The position numbers and the translations under genes were made by a program. A stretch of 64,000 nucleotides of DNA from Pedobacter heparinus DSM 2366 (lineage in GTDB: Bacteria; Bacteroidota; Bacteroidia; Sphingobacteriales; Sphingobacteriaceae): the NCBI RefSeq assembly GCF_000023825.1, contig NC_013061.1, forward strand, positions 1,922,001-1,986,000, read 5' to 3'. Each line of letters begins with the position of its first letter. The first letter of the stretch is position 1. This document shows, one piece after another, positions 6,972-15,317 of the stretch. Below the pieces are notes generated by a model, which saw nothing but the letters and a program-made list of their open reading frames with translations, made no database searches and was not told the origin of the DNA.

Positions 6972-9101
6972 TTATTGAATTAAGGTGAAGTCGATCTGAC
7001 GTTTGGCCAGGTCTACTTTTTTTACTTTCACCTGTACTTCATCGCCAAGCTGATATTTTTTCTGTTTGCGCTGGCCAACTATGCAATAGTTTTTCTCGTC
7101 AAGCACATAGAAATCATCTGTAATGTCTCTCAGGCGTATCATCCCTTCGCATTTATTTTCAGTTAGCTCTACATACATTCCCCATTCCGTTACACCGGAA
7201 ATGATACCTGCAAAAATGTTACCTACGTTTTCTTCCAGGTATTCGGCCTGTTTGTATTTGATAGAGGCCCGTTCTGCATCTGCAGCCCGCTTCTCCATCG
7301 CTGAAGAATGGGAGGCCGCAATTTCATATTCTTCTTCATTGGCCGACTTTTCATTGTTTAGGTATGCTGCAAGCAGGCGGTGTACCATCACATCAGGGTA
7401 GCGGCGGATGGGTGAAGTGAAGTGGGTATAATGGTCAAATGCCAGTCCGTAATGGCTTGTTTTTTTGGTGGTGTAAATGGCCTTGGCCATAGAGCGGATG
7501 GCCAGCTGGGTAAGTACATTCTGTTCTTTCTTGCCTTCTACATCTTCCATCAGGTAATTTAAAGACTTTGCGATTTCCTTGTCCGATTTCATGTTGATCT
7601 TATAACCAAAACGTGCGGCAAACAAGGCAAAGTTGCCCAGGTTTTCCAGGTTAGGTGAATCATGTGAGCGGTAAACAAAAGTATATTTCTGCTTTCCTTT
7701 GCCTTTTTTAGCAATAAATTCAGCTACCTTTTTATTGGCCAGCAGCATGAAATCTTCTATCAGTTTATGGGCATCCTTGCGTTCCTTTACATAAACACCA
7801 ATAGGTTTACCGGTTTCGTCCAGTTTAAATTTCACTTCGGTGCTTTCAAAACTGATGGCGCCGTTCTTAAACTTTTTATCCCTTAAAATATAGGCAAGCT
7901 CATTCAGCTTCAGAATTTCAGCGGCATAATCGCCGGCTTTGTTTTCAATCACTTCCTGTGCTTCCTCATAACTAAAGCGGCGGTCGGAATGGATCACTGT
8001 ACGTCCAAACCATTCGTTAACCAGGTTTGCCTTTTCATCCAGTTCAAATACCGCTGCAAAGCACAGTTTATCTTCATTGGGCCTTAAGGAGCAAACGCCA
8101 TTGCTCAGGCGTTCCGGCAGCATGGGAATTACGCGGTCTACCAGGTATACCGAAGTGGCCCTGGCATAAGCTTCTTTATCCAGGCTGCTGTTGGGCTTCA
8201 CATAATGGGAAACATCGGCAATGTGCACACCTATTTCATAATTGCCGTTTTCCAATGTTTTAAAAGAAATGGCATCGTCAAAGTCTTTTGCATCAGCAGG
8301 ATCAATCGTAAAGGTAGTGGTATTTCTAAAATCCTTCCGCCCTTTTATTTCTGCTGCGCTTACCTGTTCGGGTATGGCATTGGCCTCCAGCTCTACTTCG
8401 GCCGGGAAGCTCAATGGAAAACCGTACTGTGCAAGAATGGCGTTCATTTCCGTGTTGTTCTCGCCCTGTTCGCCCAGTATATTGATGATCTTTCCGATCG
8501 GGTTTTTTACACCTTCAGGCCATTCGGTAATGCTTACCTGAACCTTTTGTCCGTTTTTTGCACCGTTAAGATCGTTCAGGGGCACAAAAATATCGTGCAG
8601 CATTTTGCGGTCGTCTACATTTACAAAGGCATAACGTTCTGAGATCCTGATGACACCAATAAAATCTGTTTTCGACCGTTCTATGATCTCTACAACTTCA
8701 CCTTCGTTTTTACGTCCGCTTTTTTTAGCATAGATGTAAACCTTCACCTTATCACCATGCAGTGCATTGTGGAGCTTTCTGGCCGATACGAACACATCTT
8801 TTTCAAATTCATCATCGGGGATAATGAATGCTGCGCCGTCTGCCGTCATGTCTACCTTTCCGGTAATAAAGGTCTTCAGGTCCTTCAATCTGAATTTTCC
8901 TTTTTCAGGCTCTGAAAATACACCTTTCCTGGCCTGTTCTTTTAATATTTCCGATATGGTTTCCCTTGAATCGGCATCGGTAAGGTTCAATTTAGCCGAA
9001 ACCTGTTTGTAATTCAGGGCTTCTTTATTGCTTTTCTCCAGAACATCGCTAATCAATTGTATTAAAACGAGTTCCAGGTGGGCTGATTTCTTTTTTGCCA
9101 T
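6972..9101 (-). CDS. rnr: Ribonuclease R
   Basis: This is a processive 3'-to-5' exoribonuclease of the RNB (RNase II/R) family that degrades structured RNA. The ATG at 9101 gives 709 residues. A GTG at 9119 is possible but less likely. In order come an N-terminal winged-helix-like region, cold-shock RNA-binding segments, the RNB catalytic domain with the metal-binding Asp cluster DPADAKDFDDAISF near residues 265-280, and a C-terminal S1 domain (EWGMYVELTENKCEGMIRL). Length is typical. The polyprenyl synthase follows in the same direction. Confidence 0.95.
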   Translation of the reverse strand: MAKKKSAHLELVLIQLISDVLEKSNKEALNYKQVSAKLNLTDADSRETISEILKEQARKGVFSEPEKGKFRLKDLKTFITGKVDMTADGAAFIIPDDEFEKDVFVSARKLHNALHGDKVKVYIYAKKSGRKNEGEVVEIIERSKTDFIGVIRISERYAFVNVDDRKMLHDIFVPLNDLNGAKNGQKVQVSITEWPEGVKNPIGKIINILGEQGENNTEMNAILAQYGFPLSFPAEVELEANAIPEQVSAAEIKGRKDFRNTTTFTIDPADAKDFDDAISFKTLENGNYEIGVHIADVSHYVKPNSSLDKEAYARATSVYLVDRVIPMLPERLSNGVCSLRPNEDKLCFAAVFELDEKANLVNEWFGRTVIHSDRRFSYEEAQEVIENKAGDYAAEILKLNELAYILRDKKFKNGAISFESTEVKFKLDETGKPIGVYVKERKDAHKLIEDFMLLANKKVAEFIAKKGKGKQKYTFVYRSHDSPNLENLGNFALFAARFGYKINMKSDKEIAKSLNYLMEDVEGKKEQNVLTQLAIRSMAKAIYTTKKTSHYGLAFDHYTHFTSPIRRYPDVMVHRLLAAYLNNEKSANEEEYEIAASHSSAMEKRAADAERASIKYKQAEYLEENVGNIFAGIISGVTEWGMYVELTENKCEGMIRLRDITDDFYVLDEKNYCIVGQRKQKKYQLGDEVQVKVKKVDLAKRQIDFTLIQ

Positions 9102-9132
9102 AATCTGTTTATGAATCACCCGAAGGTAACAA

Positions 9133-9166
9133 TTTGAAGCGAGTATTGTTGTATTTTGTACCTTTG
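9133..9166 (+). promoter_or_regulatory. Promoter of the MscS-type channel gene
   Basis: TTTG at 9133-9136 and TACCTTTG at 9159-9166 are separated by 22 bases. This matches the Bacteroidota promoter, about 30 bases before the ATG at 9203 and divergent from RNase R. Confidence 0.6.
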
Positions 9167-9202
9167 ATGACCTGCTGATGGTTAAACTTAAAACGATTAA
9201 AA

Positions 9203-10114
9203 ATGATTGAAGACAGAGAAAGAAAGACGGGTAAGGAGATTTTGATGATCCTGATCAAAGCCATCTTTTACCTGTTTTTGGTTTATTTTTATATTAACAA
9301 GCCTTTGTTGTATGCAGAATACCCTGGTCTGGCTAAAGCATCCGGGGCAATCATGGTTTTTCTTGGGCCCAGTCTGGTCATTTCCGTAGTGCGCCTGGTT
9401 ATCATTTACTGGTACATCCGCAAACATAAATTCAAAAACAATGTAAAGGATAATTTTATCCTGGGCATCAACCGTATCCAATCCATATTAAATACTGTAT
9501 TTTTTGTCATTGCGGGTATCACCTTGTTTAATATAAAAATTGAAGAGTTTATATTCAGCGTTTCCATCGTTGCGGCTGCCATTGCGGTCACTTTTAAGGA
9601 CTACATCAACAACATGATCAACGGACTGATCATTATGTTTTCCGACAGGTTGTCTTTGGGAGACCACATTAAGATCGGCGAGCATGAAGGTAAGATCCTG
9701 GACATTACCCTGATCAATATGATCCTGCAAAATGAGGACAGTGATATGGTCATCATCCCAAACTCGCTGGCTTTCAGTTCAGTCATCGTTAACCAGTCTA
9801 AGCAAAACATCAAAAAGCTGAGCATAGAATTTGACATGTCGCTGGCCAATGGCTTTACCCCCGAGTACCTGGAAAATCATTTATATAAAATTATTCAGGA
9901 CTATTCGGAGAATGTTGTGGAGGGTGGGTTAACCGTTAAGACCCTTGCCATCAACAAAGATGTGGCCATATTTAAGGTGATGATCTTGTTGAAAAGGTAT
10001 GATAAAATTAAGGAAAGGGAGATCAGAAGGGCCATAAATACCGCCCTGATCAGGCTTTCTGCTACCCTGCACAAGGGTAAACAAATCGATACCGAAAAAA
10101 AGGTATCCGATTAA
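9203..10114 (+). CDS. MscS-family mechanosensitive ion channel
   Basis: This 303-residue inner-membrane protein has three hydrophobic segments in the first third. The third continues into the MscS pore-helix and beta-domain region (VAAAIAVTFKDYINNMINGL, then DRLSLGDHIKIGEHEGKILD), where the beta domain carries the family pattern. It presumably opens under membrane tension to release solutes in hypo-osmotic shock. The charged C-terminus is cytoplasmic. Its TAA shares the TTAA at 10111-10114 with the stop of the convergent ABC gene. Confidence 0.9.
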   Translation: MIEDRERKTGKEILMILIKAIFYLFLVYFYINKPLLYAEYPGLAKASGAIMVFLGPSLVISVVRLVIIYWYIRKHKFKNNVKDNFILGINRIQSILNTVFFVIAGITLFNIKIEEFIFSVSIVAAAIAVTFKDYINNMINGLIIMFSDRLSLGDHIKIGEHEGKILDITLINMILQNEDSDMVIIPNSLAFSSVIVNQSKQNIKKLSIEFDMSLANGFTPEYLENHLYKIIQDYSENVVEGGLTVKTLAINKDVAIFKVMILLKRYDKIKEREIRRAINTALIRLSATLHKGKQIDTEKKVSD

Positions 10115-11817
10115 GCATGCCCGGGTATAGCTGCAATTAGTTTTTTGGTGTATTCAGCTTTAGGGTTATGGTAAATTTCTTCCGGAAAGCCCTGTTCTTC
10201 AATTTTGCCTTTGTTCATCACAATCATCCTGTCGGAGATGTGCTTTACCACGGCCAGGTCGTGTGAGATAAAGATATAGGTAAGCCCAAACTCCTGCTGC
10301 AATTCTCTGAGCAGATTGAGCACCTGGGCCTGTACAGAAACATCCAGTGCCGATACCGATTCATCGCATATAATAAACCGGGGCTGTAGGGCCAGGGCCC
10401 TTGCAATGACTATGCGTTGGCGCTGTCCGCCCGAAAATTCGTGCGGATACCTGTTGAAATATTCAGGTTTCAGATCTACCCGGTCCAATAGATTCAGCAC
10501 ATGGGCTTTCCGCTGCTCATTGTTGTCGAACATGCCATGCACCTGTAAGGGTTCCATCAGCGCATTACCGATGGTTAAACGCGGATTGAGGGAAGAGTAG
10601 GGGTCCTGAAAGATGATCTGTACCGCTCTTCTCATTTTTCTTAATCCGGCAGTATCCAGCGAGGATAAGTCGGTCCCGTCAAACAGCAGCTCGCCTGAAG
10701 TGGGCTCCACCAATCGTAAAATACTACGGCCCAGCGTGGTCTTTCCGCATCCGGATTCGCCAACCAGTCCTAAGGTCTCGCCTGGAAACACATCAAAAGT
10801 AATGTCGTCCACAGCTTTTACATATTCCGTTGTTTTGCCAAAAAGCCCCTTGTTTATCGGATACCAGGTACACAATTGTTTCACCTGCAGCAAGGGTTTT
10901 TGCTGATAAAGGTTATGCCTGCGCTGTTCAATTTCGGCCTGTGTATAACTGTTCATTTCCAGTAAATGCTTCAGGCCCATTTCTTTGTCGCCGTTCATAA
11001 AATCGGCCACTACCGGAAGTTTTTTCAGCAGGCGCTGAGGGGCGGGGCGGCAGGCCAGTAAGCCCCTGGTATAAGGGTGTTGCGGATGGTTAAACAGCTG
11101 CGCTGCCGCTCCCTGTTCCACAATTTGTCCTTTGTACATTACGGCTACCTCGTCCGCAATCTCACTGATCACTGCCAGGTCGTGCGAGATAAAGATCATG
11201 GCCATTCCGCGCTCTTCTTTCAGCTTCAGCAGCAATTGCAAAATGGTTTTCTGTACGGTAACATCCAATGCCGTAGTTGGCTCATCGGCAATCAGCAGTT
11301 CGGGGTTGCAGCTCAGAGCCATGGCAATCATTACCCTTTGTTTTTGTCCCCCTGAAAGCTGGTGCGGGTAACTGTCAAATATATTTTCCGGTCTGGGCAG
11401 CTGTACTTCTTTAAACAAGGCAATGGTTTTCTCTTTTGCAGTTTGTTTATCTACCCGCTGGTGCAGCATGATGGCTTCTTTAACCTGATAGCCACAGGTA
11501 AAAACCGGGTTCAGGGAAGTCATGGGTTCCTGAAAGATCATGGCAATTTTATTACCCCTGTATTTCCTGATCTCATCGGGCGACAGGCCGAGCAGGTTGA
11601 TGTTTTGAAAATCAATGTTGCCCTCAATTTTTGTACTTTGAGGATCATGAAGTCGCATAATAGAAAAAGAAGTTACGGATTTACCGGAGCCTGATTCGCC
11701 GACTATGCCCAGTACTTTTCCTTTTTCAACCTGGAAGCTTACCTTGTTTACGGCCTTAAACCAGGATTTGTCCTCTCTGTTAAGAAATTGTATGTCTAGA
11801 TTTTTAACGTTTAGCAT
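10111..11817 (-). CDS. Fused double ABC-transporter ATPase (oligopeptide/dipeptide type)
   Basis: Two complete ABC ATPase domains lie in one 568-residue chain, starting at the ATG at 11817. The first has Walker A GESGSGKS near residues 40-47 and signature LSGGQKQR. The second has Walker A GESGCGKT near 350 and signature FSGGQRQR. The layout is that of fused DppD-DppF/YejF-type subunits, which energise peptide or nickel import. No permease or binding-protein genes adjoin it, so the membrane partners must be elsewhere. It converges on the MscS gene with overlapping stop codons. Confidence 0.93.
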   Translation of the reverse strand: MLNVKNLDIQFLNREDKSWFKAVNKVSFQVEKGKVLGIVGESGSGKSVTSFSIMRLHDPQSTKIEGNIDFQNINLLGLSPDEIRKYRGNKIAMIFQEPMTSLNPVFTCGYQVKEAIMLHQRVDKQTAKEKTIALFKEVQLPRPENIFDSYPHQLSGGQKQRVMIAMALSCNPELLIADEPTTALDVTVQKTILQLLLKLKEERGMAMIFISHDLAVISEIADEVAVMYKGQIVEQGAAAQLFNHPQHPYTRGLLACRPAPQRLLKKLPVVADFMNGDKEMGLKHLLEMNSYTQAEIEQRRHNLYQQKPLLQVKQLCTWYPINKGLFGKTTEYVKAVDDITFDVFPGETLGLVGESGCGKTTLGRSILRLVEPTSGELLFDGTDLSSLDTAGLRKMRRAVQIIFQDPYSSLNPRLTIGNALMEPLQVHGMFDNNEQRKAHVLNLLDRVDLKPEYFNRYPHEFSGGQRQRIVIARALALQPRFIICDESVSALDVSVQAQVLNLLRELQQEFGLTYIFISHDLAVVKHISDRMIVMNKGKIEEQGFPEEIYHNPKAEYTKKLIAAIPGHA

Positions 11818-11901
11818 CTGAGAACCAAGGTAGTGATTTACCGGCATACTCAGAGAATTTAAGAAAGCAATTTTCCTAACCTATAATTCGGCCTGTTTGC
11901 T

Positions 11902-11909
11902 TAATTTTG
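11902..11909 (+). promoter_or_regulatory. -7 box directly before an ATG (possible leaderless start)
   Basis: TAATTTTG is a perfect TAnnTTTG box only 4 bases before the ATG at 11914, so transcription would start at or next to the initiation codon. No good -33 TTTG is seen at the usual distance. Confidence 0.4.
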
Positions 11910-11913
11910 CAGC

Positions 11914-13224
11914 ATGGAAAGAGAAATCCTTGACACCAGGCGTAAGGCTTTAAAGATTAACCTAAACCCCAGAATTTACGGAACATTTGCCGAGATCGGT
12001 GCCGGACAAGAGGTTGCACGTAATTTTTTTACTGCCGGTGCCGCATCAGGAACGGTAGCCAAGACCATGTCGGCCTACGACATGACCTTCAGTGATGCCA
12101 TTTATGGGGTTGAACCTTCAGGAAGGTACGTAAGCCAGTCGCGCTTATTAAAAATGCTTGACCATGAGTTCAGTCTGTTAACAGAACGCTTAAATGGTGA
12201 AAAATACGAAGGACGTGCTTTCTTTGCTTTTGCAGATACGGTTACTACTTTAAACTACAATAAATCCAATGACCCGCATGGTTGGATCGGCATCCGTTTT
12301 CAGGCAGAGCCCGGGGGCGAGCCCAACGAAATCTTTTTCCATGTACGCTTACTGGATACCGATGCGGCATTGCAGCAAAATGTATTGGGTATTATTGGCG
12401 TAAACCTGGTTTATGCCGCTTATTATTATAACCAGGACCGCAAAGCGATGATCGAATCGCTGGCCGATAACTTAACAGTAGGGTCGGTAGAAATTGACCT
12501 GATCTCGGTTAACGGGCCCATATTTAAAGATGCAGACAATATTTTGCTGAACCTGTACCTGATTGTTAAAGACTTTTCAGATGCAGCCATCTTTGATGCC
12601 AGCGGCCGTCCGTGTTTGCCTAAGGACCTGCTGTACAAAAAAGACATCATGATCCTGCGTACCAAATATGCCCAGAAATCCAATCCTAACTTTAGCATGC
12701 TCAACAAGGCTGTAGACCAGTTTGTAAGGACAGAAAATGTGCAGGAAGACAACCTGAGCGTATTGATCGAAGTATTGATGTCAAATGTGCTTTCGGCCAA
12801 TGACGGAGCTGATGATATCGACCTCAGGGCTGTTGCTAAAAGGGCAGAAGAGATGTGTAAAACGGGAAATAAGGTAATCGTATCCAACTTTGCCCGACAC
12901 AATAAACTGGCCAAATACCTCGACCGCTGCAGGCCAAAAAGTGTAGGGATATCTACCAATATCAACAACTTAAAATTCGTATTCAATTCCGGTAATTTTG
13001 GCGAAAACTATTCCAGCCAGCTGCTGAGTTATGTAAGCGATATGTTCAGTAAAAACGTAAAACTTTTTGCCTATCCTTTTCTTGACAAGAAGACAAACGA
13101 AGTGATCACAACAGCCAATATGCCGGTAACACCGGATGCCAGGCCCCTGTTTGATTTCCTGATCCTCAATGGCTACATCACCGATATTGAAGATTACAGC
13201 GAAAGTGATGTAAAAACTGTTTAA
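11914..13224 (+). CDS. Conserved cytoplasmic protein of unknown function
   Basis: This 436-residue protein has no signal peptide or membrane segment. The well-formed N-terminus (RIYGTFAEIGAGQEVARNFF, then AASGTVAKTMSAYDMTFSDA) looks like a strongly conserved family. I do not recognise a catalytic motif, and I will not assign an enzyme name. It is a single gene, with a possible leaderless -7 box. It converges on the GNAT gene with both stops inside TTAA (13221-13224). Confidence 0.8.
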   Translation: MEREILDTRRKALKINLNPRIYGTFAEIGAGQEVARNFFTAGAASGTVAKTMSAYDMTFSDAIYGVEPSGRYVSQSRLLKMLDHEFSLLTERLNGEKYEGRAFFAFADTVTTLNYNKSNDPHGWIGIRFQAEPGGEPNEIFFHVRLLDTDAALQQNVLGIIGVNLVYAAYYYNQDRKAMIESLADNLTVGSVEIDLISVNGPIFKDADNILLNLYLIVKDFSDAAIFDASGRPCLPKDLLYKKDIMILRTKYAQKSNPNFSMLNKAVDQFVRTENVQEDNLSVLIEVLMSNVLSANDGADDIDLRAVAKRAEEMCKTGNKVIVSNFARHNKLAKYLDRCRPKSVGISTNINNLKFVFNSGNFGENYSSQLLSYVSDMFSKNVKLFAYPFLDKKTNEVITTANMPVTPDARPLFDFLILNGYITDIEDYSESDVKTV

Positions 13225-13664
13225 TCCTGTTTCTGATAAGGATTTGAAATTGCAATACCCATTATCCTTTCGGGATGCTCAACGGCCTTAAAGCCAAATT
13301 GCGCATATAAACCATGGGCATCCAGGGTAGCCAGCATATACCTTCTCAGTCCCTGCAGGTCTTTATGGAAAAGCATGAGCGACATCAGTTTTTTAGACAG
13401 GCCCTGTCCGCGGTAGGCCTCATCCACATACACATCAGCAAGGTAGCCAAAGGTGGCCTTATCTGTGATCCAGCGGGCAAAGCCTACCTGTTTGCTGTCT
13501 TTGTAAATGCCAAAACACAGGGAATTTTCTATAGAGGTTTTAACAATTTCTATGGGGATGTCCTTTGCCCAGTACGATTGTGTACTTAAATAATGATGAA
13601 TTGCAATCGGATCGATCTTATTTTTGTCATCAGAGAAAACAAAACCATTTTCTTCAATTTCCAT
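13221..13664 (-). CDS. GNAT-family N-acetyltransferase
   Basis: This 147-residue protein has the acetyl-CoA binding core of the GNAT fold: LADVYVDEAYRGQGLSKKLM near residues 73-92, where RGQGLSKKL is the motif A loop that grips the pyrophosphate. The acceptor substrate is unknown. Its ATG at 13664 is 61 bases after the end of the YajQ gene, so it may share that transcript. Confidence 0.9.
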   Translation of the reverse strand: MEIEENGFVFSDDKNKIDPIAIHHYLSTQSYWAKDIPIEIVKTSIENSLCFGIYKDSKQVGFARWITDKATFGYLADVYVDEAYRGQGLSKKLMSLMLFHKDLQGLRRYMLATLDAHGLYAQFGFKAVEHPERIMGIAISNPYQKQD

Positions 13665-13725
13665 GAATGTAATTATTTTTTTACTTTAAGAAAGGAACAC
13701 TGCCGGTTGCCGGCTTAAACAGTAT

Positions 13726-14217
13726 TTAGTTCCGCATGTTGATGAACTGCAGCGGCTGACCAAAATCTTCTTTTTTGCAAAGGGCAATTACACCTTGCAG
13801 GTCGTCTATACTTTTGCTTTGCACCCGCACCTGGTCATCCATCATAGAAGCCTGTACTTTTAGTCCGCTGGCTTTTATTTTTGCCACAATTTTCTTTGCA
13901 GTTTCTTTGTCTATACCTTCTTTTACCGAAATTTCTTTCCTGATCATGTTTCCGGACGCATATTGTTCCTTACCAAAATCCAAACTTTTTGCATCCAGGT
14001 TTTGCTTGATCATCCTTGAGATGATGGCATCCTGAATTGCTTTTAAACGCATGTCATCTTCGGTAACAATGGTAATTACATTGGTCTTTTTATCGTGGTC
14101 GATGGTACTTTTTGAAGTACTGAAATCATAACGGTTTAAGATCTCTTTTTTTGCATTGTTCATCGCGTTGTCTAATGTTTGCGCGTCTACTTTGCTTACA
14201 ATATCGAAAGTGGGCAT
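13726..14217 (-). CDS. YajQ-family nucleotide-binding protein
   Basis: This is a full-length YajQ of 163 residues, starting MPTFDIVSKVDAQTLDNAMN and containing the RYDFSTSKSTIDHD segment. The family has two ferredoxin-like domains. Some members bind cyclic di-GMP and act with a transcription factor, and others have been reported to bind RNA. Which applies here is not visible. It is divergent from the H1-like gene across a hairpin-containing spacer. Confidence 0.93.
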   Translation of the reverse strand: MPTFDIVSKVDAQTLDNAMNNAKKEILNRYDFSTSKSTIDHDKKTNVITIVTEDDMRLKAIQDAIISRMIKQNLDAKSLDFGKEQYASGNMIRKEISVKEGIDKETAKKIVAKIKASGLKVQASMMDDQVRVQSKSIDDLQGVIALCKKEDFGQPLQFINMRN

Positions 14218-14246
14218 GATTATTATAGCTTTAGAATAAAAAATTA

Positions 14247-14285
14247 GCGTAGATTTAAGTATCAGATTATTTAATCTGCCTACGC
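14247..14285. repeat. Nested inverted repeats in a divergent promoter region
   Basis: The outer arms GCGTAG (14247-14252) and CTACGC (14280-14285) enclose an inner palindrome, CAGATTA-tt-TAATCTG (14263-14278). It sits between yajQ (-) and the H1-like gene (+), where an operator would lie. No terminator-like T run follows. Confidence 0.4.
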
Positions 14286-14317
14286 AAATATAAAATAATT
14301 AACTATAGCAAGCTCTA

Positions 14318-15199
14318 ATGAGCTTCAAATTAATCAAAAAACATAAAACCAGTACTATGAAATCCAGTAAACCAAAAGCTCAGAAAAAAGTAGCCAAAAA
14401 AGCGGCTAAGAAACAACTTGAAAAAAGTTTGACAGAAAAGATCCTGGAAACCGTTAAGCATTTAGGCCAGGATGCAGAGAAGATTGGGGGAGATATAGCC
14501 ATTGTAAGTAAATTTGTAGCTAAAAAGCTTTCTAAAAAATTCAGTAATGTTAAAGCTGCCGTTAACGAAAAAATAGACGAAGCTAAAGCAGCCAATAAAA
14601 AAGCAGTAAAAAAAGCGGCCAAAAAGGCATCATCCGTTAAAAAAGAACTGAGCAAAGACGCTAAAAAAGCAAAAAAAGCGGTTAAGGTTGCCAGTGCAAA
14701 GGTTAAACCGGTAGTACAAAGTGTTAAAGTAGCGGCCATTGCCACAGAAAAAAAAGCGGCTGATGCCATAGCAAAGCCAGTGGCCAAAGTAGCAGACAAA
14801 GCTAAAACAGCAGCGTCTACTGTAGCGGCAAAAGTTGCTGAAGTTAAAAAAGAAGTTACTGCTACGGTTAAGGCACCTGCAAAACCGGCTGCCAGAAAAC
14901 CGGCAGCAAGAAAGGCGCCTGTTAAAAAAGCTGCCCCGGCAGCGGCAAAACCGGCGGTTACCGCAGCAGCCAGCCCTGCAGCAGCCAGCCCGGCAGCGGC
15001 AAAAGCCACTCCATCAACAGCCACTCCAGCTAAATCAGCTACTGCAAAACCAGCTGCAAAAGCCCCGGTAAAAAAGGCAAGCCCTGCAGCTAAGCCAGCC
15101 GCCAAACCTGCAGCTGCCAAGGCTCCGGAAACTGCAACAACGGCCCCTGCAAATGGTACAGCTGCCGCAGCTGCCAAAACAGAGAGCGAAAGCAAATAG
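14318..15199 (+). CDS. Histone H1-like Lys/Ala-rich DNA-binding protein
   Basis: This 293-residue protein starts at ATG 14318; ATG 14357 is an alternative. Residues about 14-125 are basic and helical (KKVAKKAAKKQLEKSLTEKI). From about 190 onward the chain is nearly pure A, K, P, S and T, with PAAKPAAK-type blocks, like eukaryotic H1 tails and the bacterial H1-like family. The likely role is nucleoid compaction through charge. The long antisense open frame over it is a composition artefact. A terminator at 15280-15307 ends the transcript. Confidence 0.85.
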   Translation: MSFKLIKKHKTSTMKSSKPKAQKKVAKKAAKKQLEKSLTEKILETVKHLGQDAEKIGGDIAIVSKFVAKKLSKKFSNVKAAVNEKIDEAKAANKKAVKKAAKKASSVKKELSKDAKKAKKAVKVASAKVKPVVQSVKVAAIATEKKAADAIAKPVAKVADKAKTAASTVAAKVAEVKKEVTATVKAPAKPAARKPAARKAPVKKAAPAAAKPAVTAAASPAAASPAAAKATPSTATPAKSATAKPAAKAPVKKASPAAKPAAKPAAAKAPETATTAPANGTAAAAAKTESESK

Positions 15200-15279
15200 C
15201 AGAACATTAAAATTAAATAAGAATTGTATAATTAATCATAATTAACAATTACTTAACAATAGAATTTGCAGTTTTGGGC

Positions 15280-15307
15280 ATCCCTGTTTTAGAACAGGGA
15301 TTTTTTT
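15280..15307 (+). terminator. Rho-independent terminator after the H1-like gene
   Basis: A 9-bp stem, ATCCCTGTT (15280-15288) with AACAGGGAT (15293-15301), has a 4-base loop and is followed by a T7 run. It lies just before ppk1 (15318), so ppk1 either has a promoter embedded here or depends on read-through. Confidence 0.85.
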
Positions 15308-15317
15308 GATATTTTAA

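Noticed and set aside
11914-13224. Naming the conserved unknown protein as a nucleotide adenylyltransferase
   Set aside because: No HxGH-type adenylyltransferase motif is visible, so a function would be a guess.
14380-15207. 275-codon frame antisense to the H1-like gene
   Set aside because: Ala/Phe/Leu-rich translation is the expected shadow of a Lys/Ala repeat gene on the other strand.
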